Part shown: piece after piece, positions 32,592 through 43,400 of the stretch
Position numbering within the stretch: the stretch's first letter is position 1
How the letters are laid out: each line of letters starts with the position of its first letter
Assembly (NCBI GenBank): GCA_029564595.1
Contig: JAKQPS010000113.1
Location: 62,001 to 126,000, forward strand
Reading direction: 5' to 3'
DNA from: a bacterium
Lineage (GTDB): Bacteria; UBP15; UBA6099
Length of the DNA: 64,000 nucleotides
Position numbers and translations under genes: made by a program
Notes under the pieces: model-generated
Told to the model about the DNA's origin: nothing
The model's database searches: none
Seen by the model: only the letters and a program-made list of their open reading frames with translations

Positions 32592-34883
32592 TCACATCAT
32601 ATTCTGAGGATTAACATCTACGGATACGCATTTGCGGGATGTGGCTGGAAGAGCTTCCATAGCTTCGCGCGCGACAGCAAGAACGACTTTGATTGACGCT
32701 CCCCTGAGTAGAACAAGATATCTGAATCTATTGTGCATCTTAAAGAAAGGAGCTTCTGCTGGGCCGAGCAATCCGATGTATTCATTTTTTTCCGCGTTTT
32801 TAGCAGCTTTTTCGAGCGCGGCCAGCATTTCGTTGGCAACCGACGCGGATTCTCTTTCATCTTCGGAAGAAATTATAAAGTTAGCCATCTGTGTGAAAGG
32901 GGGATATAGAGCTTCGCGGCGTATCTTAAGTTCAAAGTCGTAGAAATCGTCCGGGTCTCCGCCTGCCGCGGCGCGGATGGCGGGATGGTCGGGATTGAGG
33001 GTCTGAATTATCACGCGTCCGGGTATGTCTCGCCTGCCCGCGCGGCCCGCGACCTGTGTGAGCAGTTGAAATGTCCGCTCTCCGGCTCTGAAGTCGGGCA
33101 TATTGATTATGCTGTCCGCCGAGATCACGCCGACGAGCGTGACGCCGGGAAAATCCAGCCCTTTTGCTATCATCTGCGTGCCGACTAGGATGTCTATCTC
33201 GCGCTCCTCGAAAGCGTTTATTATGCGGCGGTACTCGCCGCGCCGGGTCACGGTGTCTCTGTCCATGCGCTCAATGCGGGCGTCTTTAAACTTCCTCTTA
33301 AGCTGATTCATAACCCTTTCTGTGCCGAACCCGTAGTAGCGCAGAGCCGACCCGCCGGCGCCGCAGTTCGGGCACCGCTCCGGTTTCGTCTCGCTGTGAC
33401 CGCAGATATGGCATTTCAGCAGGGCTTCCATCCTGTGGTACTTCATGTTCACCGAACAGAGGGGGCACTTAATAGTCTCGCCGCAACTGAAACACTGGAT
33501 ATATTGAGCGTATCCCCGGTGGTTGAGGAAAATCATGGACTGCTCGTTTTTCTCGAAAGTTTCCGCCACCGAGTTGATGAGAGCCGGGCTGAAAAGAGAG
33601 GTGACGCGCGAGGGCTGAACCCTGCGCATATCAATGATGGCGATGTCGGGCATCTCGCTGGCTCCGACGCGGCTTGGCAAAGTGAGCCTTTTGATTTTTC
33701 CGCTCCTGACCATGTGGATGGTTTCAAGCGAAGGAGTCGCCCCGCCGAGCACGACCGGGCATCCGACTAGTTTGGCGCGCTGGACGGCCGCGTCCCTTGC
33801 GTGGTACATGGGTCTGTGTTCCTGTTTATATGACGATTCATGTTCTTCGTCGACCACAATAAGCCCGATGTTTTCGAGCGGGGCAAACACCGCGGACCTT
33901 GCCCCTATCACGATATCCACTTCCCCGGAAACGATCCGGTTCCACTCGAAGAGGCGCTCGGACATCGAGAGCGAACTGTGCCAGATTGCGACGCGTCCAG
34001 CGAAACGCTTCATAAACCGGGCGATTATCTGCGTCGCAAGCGCAATTTCAGGGACAAGGATGAGAGCCTTTTTCCCATTGCCTATGCAACACCTCGCGGC
34101 TTGCATGTAAATTTCTGTTTTTCCGCTTCCGGTGACGCCCTGAAGCAGAAAGACCTGATGTTTCTGCGGAATTATCGCCGAGCAGACTGAGCCGAACGCT
34201 TCTCTCTGATCTGGATTCAGAGTGTGGTCGTTTTCGGACGGCGCGGTTTCGTCTTCACCCGAAGGGGACATGTCTTTGGGCATCCAGCCGACGAAAACAA
34301 GGCCCTTTTTCTCAAGTTCCTTGACGGTCTGCATGGTGGCGTCGGCGATGCGGACGAGAGTGCGGGCGGGAAGGCTTCCTCCCTCTCGCAAAAGGGTCTT
34401 CATGACTCGGCGCTGCGCGGGGGCGCGTTCCAGTCCGGCGAAGTCGTCCGCGTCAGCCATCGTGAACGCGCCCTTCATGACGGTCACGTTCTTTTCAAGC
34501 GAGGTGCGCCTCTGCAACGCTTGGAACGCCGTGCGGTCTATCCCCTTCCCGCTCATCTTCCGATGGAACGGAAAGGCTGTCTCAAGAACCGCGTTCAGCG
34601 GGCAAAGGTACATCCGGGACATCCAGAGGCATAAGGATAGAAGGTCGGACGGCATCGACCTGAAGTCGTCCACGACGCTCTCGACGAATTTTAGTTGCCT
34701 TTCCGGTTTAATGTCGGTGATGCGGGCGACGACGCCGAATATGCGGCGTTTGCCGAACGGGACGACCACCATTGAGCCGGCTGTAACGGCATCCGTAAGA
34801 CGCTCCGGAACGGCATAGTCGAACGACTTGTCCACAGGAACAAGCAGCGGGGACACCGTTACATATCTCTGCCGGGCAACCAT
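32592..34883 (-). CDS. priA: Primosomal protein N' (replication restart helicase)
   Basis: The 763-residue protein restarts stalled replication forks. It has an N-terminal DNA-binding domain (VTVSPLLVPVDKSFDYAVPERL), the helicase motif I QGVTGSGKTEIYMQ, the DEEH box (VVDEEHESSYKQEHRPMYHARD), GGATPSLET, and two zinc-binding Cys groups (QCFSCGETIKCPLCSVNM and CHICGHSETKPERCPNCG). Motif V/VI is FDGFGTERV-like then QVAGRAGRRD. Length is normal. It appears to follow the NfeD gene (gap 129 bases). No strong ribosome site was seen for the ATG at 34883. Confidence 0.95.
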   Translation of the reverse strand: MVARQRYVTVSPLLVPVDKSFDYAVPERLTDAVTAGSMVVVPFGKRRIFGVVARITDIKPERQLKFVESVVDDFRSMPSDLLSLCLWMSRMYLCPLNAVLETAFPFHRKMSGKGIDRTAFQALQRRTSLEKNVTVMKGAFTMADADDFAGLERAPAQRRVMKTLLREGGSLPARTLVRIADATMQTVKELEKKGLVFVGWMPKDMSPSGEDETAPSENDHTLNPDQREAFGSVCSAIIPQKHQVFLLQGVTGSGKTEIYMQAARCCIGNGKKALILVPEIALATQIIARFMKRFAGRVAIWHSSLSMSERLFEWNRIVSGEVDIVIGARSAVFAPLENIGLIVVDEEHESSYKQEHRPMYHARDAAVQRAKLVGCPVVLGGATPSLETIHMVRSGKIKRLTLPSRVGASEMPDIAIIDMRRVQPSRVTSLFSPALINSVAETFEKNEQSMIFLNHRGYAQYIQCFSCGETIKCPLCSVNMKYHRMEALLKCHICGHSETKPERCPNCGAGGSALRYYGFGTERVMNQLKRKFKDARIERMDRDTVTRRGEYRRIINAFEEREIDILVGTQMIAKGLDFPGVTLVGVISADSIINMPDFRAGERTFQLLTQVAGRAGRRDIPGRVIIQTLNPDHPAIRAAAGGDPDDFYDFELKIRREALYPPFTQMANFIISSEDERESASVANEMLAALEKAAKNAEKNEYIGLLGPAEAPFFKMHNRFRYLVLLRGASIKVVLAVAREAMEALPATSRKCVSVDVNPQNMM

Positions 34884-35012
34884 CAGTCTAAAAACGCGGA
34901 ATGAGGATTTCCGCTCTTGCTCGAAACGCAGATATTCATCTTGAAATAGCTTTAACCTTTCGCGTTGTAGCGCCGCGGCGCGCCCGTGCGCCGCCGCTCA
35001 TAAACCTGAAAA

Positions 35013-36536
35013 CTATGCTTTGATTTTTTCTATCACAAGCTCCATTCCATCTACTTCTACAACTATAGCGCTCTCACCGGCGAGTATCGGGTCGCCTGAT
35101 TTCGAGCGGGCGTTCCATATTTCGCCCCGGACGGAAAATTTCCCTTCCGTATTGACGTCAGTTAGGGTTTTTCCCTTAATGCCGATCATGCCCCGGCGTC
35201 CGGTGGACACCTTTTTTCGGTGGGTCGCAATCACGGCCGCTATGGCCACCCCGAAGAGGAAAGCGGTCGTGCCAGCAGTTGAAAGAATCAGCCAGATGTT
35301 GATTTGAAGCGCGGGGTCCGTGGAGTCCACAAGCATTAGAGAACCTACGACCATCAAAGCCACACCTCCCAGAGCCAGCAAACCGTGGCTGACTATGAAT
35401 ATTTCCAGCACGAACAGAACGAAAGCGCCGACGATTAGAGCAAGCCCGACTGTGTTTATCGGGATGACCTGAAAAGCGGTGAACGCGATGACGAGGCAGA
35501 TAGCGCCAACCACGCCGGGGAATATCGCTCCGGGATGCGTCACCTCGAATATGAGAGCGTAAACGCCTATCATGAACAATATGTAGGCTATCTGCGGGTG
35601 GCCTATCATCTGGAAGAAGAGTTCGCGGAAAGACATCGGAAGTTTTTCCACCGGAGCGCCGTCCGTGCGCAGAGTGAATCGGCCGGAATCGTCGTCGAGC
35701 AGTCCGTGCGTCTTGAAAAGCTCGCGAATGTCCTCATCCGTTTCGTTTAGGTCGAAAACGATAGTTTCGCCGCCGTCGATATCCTCCATGCCCCGCGCGC
35801 GCAACTCGTCGAGCAACTCCGGCTCTACCTCGCCGGGAGTAAACTCGACTGTCTTCTGTCCGCTTTTTGAGATCGTCCAGCCGTCGATTTTTGAGAGCAG
35901 ATCATCGACGTCTTCGGCGATAATCTCAATCACGCCTTTGTCGAGGGCTTCTTGAGAAGTGACGGAAATGCTGCGCAGAACTGCGTCGCGAGCGACGTCG
36001 ATGTTTCTGCCGCGCCGCTCGGCGTACTGTTCCATGAGTTTGACGGCGTAATTGGCGGCCTTTTCCTTCATAGTTTTATCCATCTGCTGGCCGCCCATCG
36101 CCACCGGATGAGCGGAGCCTGCGCTCGTGTTCGGGGCCATCGCCGCCACGTCCGACGCCATCAGCAGGAAAAAACCAGCCGAGGTCGCGGTGGCTCCCGA
36201 CGGATAAACATAAACCACGACCGGGACTTTCGAGTTTATCATCGCAGTTGCGATGTCCTTCATTGAGTCCATCATGCCGCCGGGGGTGTCAATGGTAATA
36301 AGCACGGCGGCCGCATTTGTTTTTTCGCCGTGTTTGACGCCGCGAGTGACGTAATTCTTCGTCGCGTGGCCGATTACTCCCTTGACTTCAAGCAAGACAA
36401 CCGGGCCTGCGGCGGCTTCCGGGGTTTTCTCGGTGGAAAACGCGAGAGAGGCCAGCAGGAGAGCCGCCAGCAGAGCCGTCCGCGCGGCGATTCTTTTTGT
36501 CCATGAGCGTTTGAGATCAAATTTGTTTATTTTCAT
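35013..36536 (-). CDS. NfeD-type membrane serine protease (long form)
   Basis: The 507-residue protein is a long-form NfeD. It starts with a membrane segment, then a ClpP-class Ser-Lys protease domain (VVLLEVKGVIG, TIDTPGGMMDSM, the Ser in YPSGATATSAGFFLLMASD, and Lys in MDKTMKEKA), four to five transmembrane helices (about residues 330-440) and a C-terminal OB-fold NfeD domain (GMIGIKGKTLTDVNTEGKFSVRGEIWNARS). Such proteins are believed to work with stomatin-type membrane proteins and to act in envelope or lipid-raft homeostasis. It overlaps the stop of the M48-TPR gene by four bases, so translation is coupled. Confidence 0.88.
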   Translation of the reverse strand: MKINKFDLKRSWTKRIAARTALLAALLLASLAFSTEKTPEAAAGPVVLLEVKGVIGHATKNYVTRGVKHGEKTNAAAVLITIDTPGGMMDSMKDIATAMINSKVPVVVYVYPSGATATSAGFFLLMASDVAAMAPNTSAGSAHPVAMGGQQMDKTMKEKAANYAVKLMEQYAERRGRNIDVARDAVLRSISVTSQEALDKGVIEIIAEDVDDLLSKIDGWTISKSGQKTVEFTPGEVEPELLDELRARGMEDIDGGETIVFDLNETDEDIRELFKTHGLLDDDSGRFTLRTDGAPVEKLPMSFRELFFQMIGHPQIAYILFMIGVYALIFEVTHPGAIFPGVVGAICLVIAFTAFQVIPINTVGLALIVGAFVLFVLEIFIVSHGLLALGGVALMVVGSLMLVDSTDPALQINIWLILSTAGTTAFLFGVAIAAVIATHRKKVSTGRRGMIGIKGKTLTDVNTEGKFSVRGEIWNARSKSGDPILAGESAIVVEVDGMELVIEKIKA

Positions 36537-39151
36537 TTTTTTAGAGCCGCCGCCATTCCGGCCAGAGATTCGTTGGTGGGATCAAGTTCGAGAGCCGACT
36601 CGAACATGGCAAGAGCGTCAGCCAACTTGCCTTCGCGATAATACACGAGGCCGAGGTTGACAATCGTCTCCGGCCGCGAGTCCCCCAGACTCAGAGCCTT
36701 TTTAAAGTTCTCGCTTGCGCTATTCAGTTCGCCTTTCATTGCGAAAGCTCGCCCCGTCGCGCTGAACGATTCGGGCCTATCAGAAGCCAGCGCCGAGGCG
36801 GCTCCGTATTCGTTCAACGCGTCGTCATATCTTTCCAAGTCGGCGAACGCGTTGCCGAGGGCGAGCCTCAACTCGAATATGTCCGACCGCTTGTTGAGAG
36901 CCCGCTTGAGTTCGACGACGGCGGAATCCGAGTCGTCGCGCATTTTGTGCGCCGCCGCCAGCAGAGCGTGGGAGGCCATTGTGGCAGGCAGCTTCTTGCC
37001 GCGCTCGCTTATCGCCTCCACGGCTTTGTCCGGTTCACCCGCTTCGAGCGACGCCGCCGCGCTCTCAAGCGCTTCGTCTCCGCTCTCATTTTCCAAGAAC
37101 GAACGCGGAGAAGGGTCGGGTTCGGGACTTATATGCGCCGAGGGGAACCTGCCCGTTGCCGCTTTGATATCGTCCTCAAGGAGTTTCAGCAGAAGAGCGT
37201 TTCCGCTCGCTTTTGTTTCGCCCGAGAAAAAATCGTCTTCGCGGAGGTCCTTGCCGGGATTGAAGCCGTAAGCGAACTCCACAGGGTCTTGGGCCGCTGA
37301 AGCCGCCATATTGTGAATCAGAACGGCGTCCGCCGCTCCGAACCCTTTGCCAAGCAGCGAGCGCATCGTTTCGGCTTTCATCCCGAACCTGCGCTCAACC
37401 TGCCTCAACAGCAATCCCTTTTCCGTTTCCGACATGAGAGCGGCGTTGAGGTTTGCGCTAGCGCGCCTCATTCCGGCCACGCTCCTGTCAATGGACTCGC
37501 TTATCTTCTCTGTGGAGGAAAACGATTTATCCAAAGAGTCCAACTGGTCGACTGTGCGATTGAAAAGAATCGAGCCGGTGAAGTTGTCAATCGGCTCCTC
37601 TGAAGCGAACAGAGAGAAATCAAGCTCGCGCATCGTGGCGCTCGTCGTTTCATATCCTTTTTGCGCGATTTCAGCGGTTTCTACCACTCGCGACAAAAGG
37701 AAATCCGAGTCCGAAGCCATGCGAAGAATGGCGCGTTCCAGTTCGCGAGCCGCCTGAGCCGCGTTTGCGCCGGACTCCTCCGCGCGGGACAGTTTATAAG
37801 CGGCGATTCTGGCGTTCACTTTCATCTCATCGGCGGCTTCGAGGAGCCTTCTGCCAGTCTGCTTGTAATAATCAAGAGCGGCGAGATATCCGCCGAAGAA
37901 ATTCGAAGCCTGTTCGAGAATCGCGGACCTGCCCCGGTCGTTGCTTCTGACTTTATCCGCAGTGGTTCGGAAAGAGGAAAGGTCTCTGTAAAACGCCTCT
38001 TGCATGTCATCGAGTCTGGATGCCAGCGCTTTAAAATTATAGGCTGCCGGGCCTGCGGCTTTGTCGAGTTCGTCGGCGGCGCTCGTCAGAGCCGAGGAGA
38101 GAGAGTGTCTTTCATCCGCAGGCAAGGACGCAAACCCGGGTGAACGCCGCGCCGCCGCTGCCGAGCCGCGCAGTTCTTCGATGCGTTCCAGTCCATGCGC
38201 CGCTGCGGCGTCTTCGGGGTCGTTCGCCAAAATGTCCTGATAGCGCCTCTCAGCTTCGTCGAACTCTCCGAGTTCCGTCAGAGCGGAGGCAAGCCCGTTG
38301 AGAGCGCGCGCGTCCGATGGAGCCAGAGACAGCGCGGCCCTGAACTCTCCTGATGCCTCGCGATAGTAATGACGCGCAGCATATCCCATCGCTCGATAAA
38401 TCCTCTCTTCCGGCGTTTCGGCGAGCGCCGGGTTTGCCGAGAGACTGTTGATGCGCCCGGTCGTCTTGGGGTGGGAAGATAGCGCCACTTCCAGTTTCGA
38501 CAGATTTCCGGACGGGTTTTCTTTTTCGAGTTTGCGGAACATCGACGCTAGCGCTCTGGGGTCGTACCCTGCGTCTCTTGAATAAGCCGCTCCAAGAGCG
38601 TCCGCCTCGTACTCGTCCTCCCGGCTGTAATGAAGCTGGGCAAGAGACAAGGCATACTCCGCGATTCTGGTCGTCCTGTCGTCCGTATTTGACGCGAGAA
38701 TGCCCATTCCGATAAGGATGAACGGAAGTTTCTTTATCCTTTTAGCCCCGTGTTTTGCGGAGATATGAGCTACCTCATGTCCGATCACTCCAGCGATTTC
38801 GTCTTCTGATTCCGCTTCTTCCAACATTCCTCTAGTGATGAAAACGAAGCCTCCGGGGGCGGCGAACGCGTTCACCTCGTCGGTGTCGACGATGAAGAAT
38901 TCATAGTTGATGTCCGTCCTGTGGCCGACGCTCGCTATAGAGCGTCCCATCCTATTGACATAGTCCGAGAGCGGAGCGTCCTCTATGTAGCCGTAGTATT
39001 GCCCTATCTGCTGAACAGTAGCGTTGCCGTAATGCTTTTCGGTCTTCCATTGAATTTTGTCGAGCAGCGACGCGCGCGCCGCCGTAGCCGCCGCAAGAGT
39101 GAGCGCCGCTATCAACACAACCGCGATTCTTTTTATTTGAGCAATATTCAT
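36533..39151 (-). CDS. M48-family metalloprotease with TPR repeats (oversized)
   Basis: The 872-residue periplasmic protein has a signal peptide (about residues 1-27), an M48 peptidase domain (about 45-250) with zinc motif HEVAH (His125, Glu126, His129) and a third ligand near Glu180 (REDEYEADALG), TPR repeats before and after a central alpha-helical insert of roughly 300 residues (about 340-640), and a terminal TPR block (about 740-870). It resembles BepA, which degrades or assembles outer-membrane proteins, but is almost twice as long. Its stop overlaps the NfeD start; it follows the SDR gene by 42 bases. Function of the insert is unknown. Confidence 0.85.
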   Translation of the reverse strand: MNIAQIKRIAVVLIAALTLAAATAARASLLDKIQWKTEKHYGNATVQQIGQYYGYIEDAPLSDYVNRMGRSIASVGHRTDINYEFFIVDTDEVNAFAAPGGFVFITRGMLEEAESEDEIAGVIGHEVAHISAKHGAKRIKKLPFILIGMGILASNTDDRTTRIAEYALSLAQLHYSREDEYEADALGAAYSRDAGYDPRALASMFRKLEKENPSGNLSKLEVALSSHPKTTGRINSLSANPALAETPEERIYRAMGYAARHYYREASGEFRAALSLAPSDARALNGLASALTELGEFDEAERRYQDILANDPEDAAAAHGLERIEELRGSAAAARRSPGFASLPADERHSLSSALTSAADELDKAAGPAAYNFKALASRLDDMQEAFYRDLSSFRTTADKVRSNDRGRSAILEQASNFFGGYLAALDYYKQTGRRLLEAADEMKVNARIAAYKLSRAEESGANAAQAARELERAILRMASDSDFLLSRVVETAEIAQKGYETTSATMRELDFSLFASEEPIDNFTGSILFNRTVDQLDSLDKSFSSTEKISESIDRSVAGMRRASANLNAALMSETEKGLLLRQVERRFGMKAETMRSLLGKGFGAADAVLIHNMAASAAQDPVEFAYGFNPGKDLREDDFFSGETKASGNALLLKLLEDDIKAATGRFPSAHISPEPDPSPRSFLENESGDEALESAAASLEAGEPDKAVEAISERGKKLPATMASHALLAAAHKMRDDSDSAVVELKRALNKRSDIFELRLALGNAFADLERYDDALNEYGAASALASDRPESFSATGRAFAMKGELNSASENFKKALSLGDSRPETIVNLGLVYYREGKLADALAMFESALELDPTNESLAGMAAALKK

Positions 39152-39193
39152 TTAATTTATTCTAAGAATCGAACGCGACGCGTTCAAGGCATG

Positions 39194-40363
39194 TCAGCCA
39201 CGCGTTGCCGCAATGAGGCGATAGTCGGCGAACGGACGCTCTTCGGGACGCAGAGAAGACCAGTATCCGCTCCAGTCTGAATGTGTCATGCGCCAGATGG
39301 AGGGAAGCGCCCCGTTTCGGGCATACCAGTCGAGCGCGCCTTTTATGCCGACGCGGAAATCAGGATATTTAAAAACGTATCCCGCCTTCTTCAGCGCGGT
39401 CGTGTCTAGGGAAAAATCCTTAAAAAGATCGTTGAACTCTTCAGGGTCGGAATCGAAGAACGGCACGCGTTTTCCTTTAGGCAAGACGCCGCCGAGAAGT
39501 TTGAACGCGGCCCGCGGAAGCTTCAGGCTCGGTGAAGACGCTCTAAGCTCCGACGCGACCGCGGACATGACGGTCTTGACGTCCGCAGGGGAGTCATCCG
39601 CAACATTGAATATTTTGCCGGACAGCTTCTGATGTTCCATTACGTAAACTAGGTGCGTCGCCGCGGCGGTGACATCGTCTATGTGAACGAGATGGGTCAC
39701 AGCAGAACCGTCGCCGGGCAGAGGAGCCACGCCCAATGATATCGGCCTCAACATGCGGTACATCCTGTAGAAGTTCCTCGGACCGTAAACGTTCGCCGGG
39801 CGTATCACTATGACGGGAAGGCCTTTGCGCTCGAATTCGAGAGCCACCTGCTCCTCTTCGAGCTTCGATCGGGAATACAGAGTCGTTGGATTTGGAACCG
39901 CGTCTTCGGAAATGCGGGAGGCGGAGGCGTCGCCGTACACCTGAGAAGTGCTCCAGACCGCGGCGCCGAGAAGTTCCGGCGCGTGTTCGGAGGCGGCTTC
40001 GAGGAGGTTGCGAGTTCCCTCCACATTGACCGCCCAGAGCGCTTCTTTCGCCGCACCCATGCTGAACAGCGCGGCAGGATGCAGCAGATATCTTACTCGC
40101 CGTCCCTTGAACAGCGCGGCGGCGTCAGACGGTTTTGTAAGGTCCGCCGGAACAATCTCCAAAGAAACGCCACGGTACTGATTGGGGTTGTCGCGCATGA
40201 AACGCTCATGCTCGCGCGCTGCGCTGAAATCGCGTCCCCTCATGTCCGTGGCGAGAACTGAATATCCGTTAAGCAAAAGAAAATCGACGGCGGTCGATCC
40301 GGCAAATCCGGACGCTCCTGTGACGCAAACCACGCAGTTGTCGTCTATGCGGTTCGTCGGCAT
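39194..40363 (-). CDS. NAD-dependent epimerase/dehydratase (extended SDR), paralogue
   Basis: The 389-residue protein has TGASGFAGSTAVDFLL (Rossmann motif), DLTKPSDAAALF, WSTSQVYG with YSRSKLEEEQVAL (Tyr-x3-Lys) and RPANVYGPRNFYRMYRML. It is the paralogue of the SDR at 19117. The ATG at 40363 with GGAG upstream is preferred; a longer frame to 40465 would overlap the coiled-coil gene. It lies between the PRC-barrel/coiled-coil gene and the M48-TPR gene, apparently in one operon. Sugar-nucleotide, sterol or hopanoid-type substrates are all possible. Confidence 0.82.
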   Translation of the reverse strand: MPTNRIDDNCVVCVTGASGFAGSTAVDFLLLNGYSVLATDMRGRDFSAAREHERFMRDNPNQYRGVSLEIVPADLTKPSDAAALFKGRRVRYLLHPAALFSMGAAKEALWAVNVEGTRNLLEAASEHAPELLGAAVWSTSQVYGDASASRISEDAVPNPTTLYSRSKLEEEQVALEFERKGLPVIVIRPANVYGPRNFYRMYRMLRPISLGVAPLPGDGSAVTHLVHIDDVTAAATHLVYVMEHQKLSGKIFNVADDSPADVKTVMSAVASELRASSPSLKLPRAAFKLLGGVLPKGKRVPFFDSDPEEFNDLFKDFSLDTTALKKAGYVFKYPDFRVGIKGALDWYARNGALPSIWRMTHSDWSGYWSSLRPEERPFADYRLIAATRG

Positions 40364-40412
40364 TCTACAAGCGCTCCACGGCGGCCGCGCCGCCTTGAGT
40401 TTCCGTCCGGAC

Positions 40413-43400
40413 TCAGGCGTCTTTTGACTGTCCTTCTCCGGACTTGAAATCGAGCGAAAGCTCAATAAATTTCCCGTAGTCCCGCGCCCGGCGCAAAACC
40501 TCTTCGGTCAGAGCTTCGCCCTTCTGAACGACGCGCACGTTATCATCCGTGTAAATGTCCCTCGGCGCGCGTTTTCCGAGCATCGCGGAGGCATGTTGCC
40601 CGCCGAAGAAATCCGCGACATTCTCCTCAGTGGCTTTTTCAGGGAACCCTTCCGCCCTGCGCGCGAGCCGGGCCGGGTCGAACGCGAGCTTGATCATTCC
40701 GGGACCGCCCGCCGCTTCCATCAAATCCTTTGTCACTTTCATCCTCAGCGCGTCTTCGTCAACCGGTTTGGGCCGCGCTTCCGCCACTTTTTTCTCTATT
40801 TCCCTCTCCATCTCCTCGCGAAGTTTCTCCAGCCCTCCCTCAAAAACCCTTTCAGCGGTCTCCGCTATCGCCCCGCTTTCGTCCGCGCTCTTCCTCTCAG
40901 CTTCCTCGGCAAGTTTTTCCAACTCCGCGAAACGGATTCCCATCTCCTTGTTGACGCTTTCCTGCAAATCTTTTTTCCATTTTTCGAATTTCTCTTCCGC
41001 AAGCGCGGACACAGAGTCGCTATCGATCCGCGCGATTCCCGCGCCCTCCCCTGATTCAATCTTTTTCACAGATTCGGAAAGTTCGCTTATTTGCTTCTTC
41101 AGTTCCTCAATTTCCAAAATCTCCGGAACCGCGGAATTATCTTGGACAGGCTCTGATTCTATCAACCTTTCAATAGTCGTAAGTTTCTCGTCAAGGTCGA
41201 TTAGTTTGCGGTCAAGCCCGTCCTCGCCGCCGCCGCTCAAAGAAGAAACCTCTTCCAACACGCTCGAGAAACGCGATTCAAGAGAAGCCACGCTCGCTTT
41301 TAAATCCTGAACATCGGCAGCGGCGCGCGCTCCCTCCGCCACAACCTTCCCTATTTCAGATATTTTTCCTTCGATACTATTCAGCGCCTGCGCCGCGTCT
41401 TCCGCTTTAGATATCGAAACGGTCAACCCGTCGATTTTTTCCAACATCTCTTCTAGCGCTTCATCCATCTTCTCGGATATTTCAGAGAGAACAGAGCGCC
41501 TCGACTCTTCCAACTTGGCGGAATCCACATACGGCGCTAGAGAACCCATCAACTCCCCGCGCAATCTCTCCTCTACTCCAGAGACATTCGAAATCGAGTC
41601 AGTAATGTTTTCTATCCTTTCGCTAACTTCCTTGGCAAACCCTTCTATTTTCTCGGATATTTGAGAGAGAACAGAGCGCCTCGACTCTTCCAACTTGGCT
41701 GAGTCCACATACGGCGCGAGAGAACCCATCAACTCCGCGCGCAATCTCTCCTCGGCCCCGGCGATGCCGGCTTCCATGTCCTCGAAACTTGCAAGTTTTC
41801 CTGTCATTTCCTCAAATTCAGTTTTTATCCTGTCCAGTTCGCCTTTATCAGCCGTCCTTTTCAACAAGGTTTCCAACTCCTTGACGGCTGATTCCACTTC
41901 GTTCTTCTCGGCAAAAGCGCCTAACTTCGAGCGAATCTCCGACAATGACGATTCGGCGTCTGTTTTTGAAATAAAACTATCCGCGCGGGAACTGATTTCG
42001 GCTAGAGCCGACTCCAAAGAATCCTTTTCAGCGAATGCGGCGAGCCGGCTTTCCAACAAAGTCTCATGCTCGTCCTTCAAGCTCTCAAGTTGCGATTGAA
42101 TTACGCTCAAAGATTTCTCGAAAACGCCCTTCAAGGATTCGGAGGCAATCCGGGTTTCTTCCGAAACGCGCTCTGTTTCCCCTGAAAGTTTCTCATAAAT
42201 CCCAATCCTGTCCGCTTCATAATCGGCGGTTGTCACGACCGCTTCCATGAAAGATTCGACTTCTTCTTTCGACATCCTGAAAATCTCGAGAGCGTTCTCC
42301 AATTCGGATTTGTCCGCCGCGTCCTCAAGCTTCGTTTCCGCTTCGCGCAGCGCAGATTCCGTCGCCGCCGACTTCTCCGCCATCCCGTCCATCCGGGCTT
42401 CCATTTCTGCCATCGCGGACGATAACGCTTCTTTTTCGGCGAATATTTCCATAAGAGAAGTCAACCGGGCCGATTCATCTTTTATCGCGGCCTCAAGCTT
42501 TGCCGACGCTTTCTCCAACTCGGATTTGTCCGCCGCGCCCTCAAGTTTCGTTTCCGCTTCGCGCAACGCCGATTCCGTCGCCGCCGACTTCTCCGCCATC
42601 CCGTCCATCCGGGCTTCCATTTCCGCCATTGCGGACGACAGTTCTTCTCTTACATCGGCGGGATCAAGCGCGGGGATTCTCATCTCGACCGATTTGATTT
42701 CTTCCTTAACCGCGCGCATTTCATCATTCATCCTGCCGAATAATTCATCTTTTAATGACCTTATTAACTCCGCCGTTTCAGCTTTTGCCTCTGTGATCGC
42801 CGAACCGATTTTTGAATCGGACTCCTTGGCCGCGCGAGAGATTTCTTGTTTGGCGGCCTCGGATTCCTGTCTGATTTTTGTGATTTCAGCTTCGATATTC
42901 CGCTTGAACGACGCGAAAGCCGAGGAGGATTCCTTTGCCGCCCTATCGAGAGTTTCCGAGAACTTCGCGCGGGCTTCTTCGAGTTGAGCCGACATTGCGG
43001 CCATCGCCTGCGACACTTCATCGGACACAAAAGCGCGGGTTTGTTCTATTGAGGCGCGCAAAGACTTCTCGAAATCGCGAGCGCCCGCGTCGATCTTCAA
43101 CAATCTCGTGTCGGCCGCTTGGGAAGCGTCTTCCACTCTGGCCGCTATCTCATCGGACAACGTTCTCAGTTTCCTGTCAGTCGCAGATTCCAACTTCGAG
43201 GCCATCGAATCTATGACGGATTCCAGCGAGCGCCGGGTTGATTCATCCTCAGCCCTGATTGCGTCCGACAAGCCCGCCTTCGCCGCAGCCAACTCATTCC
43301 TGAGCGCTTCGACTGAAGATTCCATGCGCGACGATAATTCGTCGTTTATTCGCTTTGCGTCGTTCCCGGCGGCGGCCATCCTCGTCTCAAAATTCTCGCC

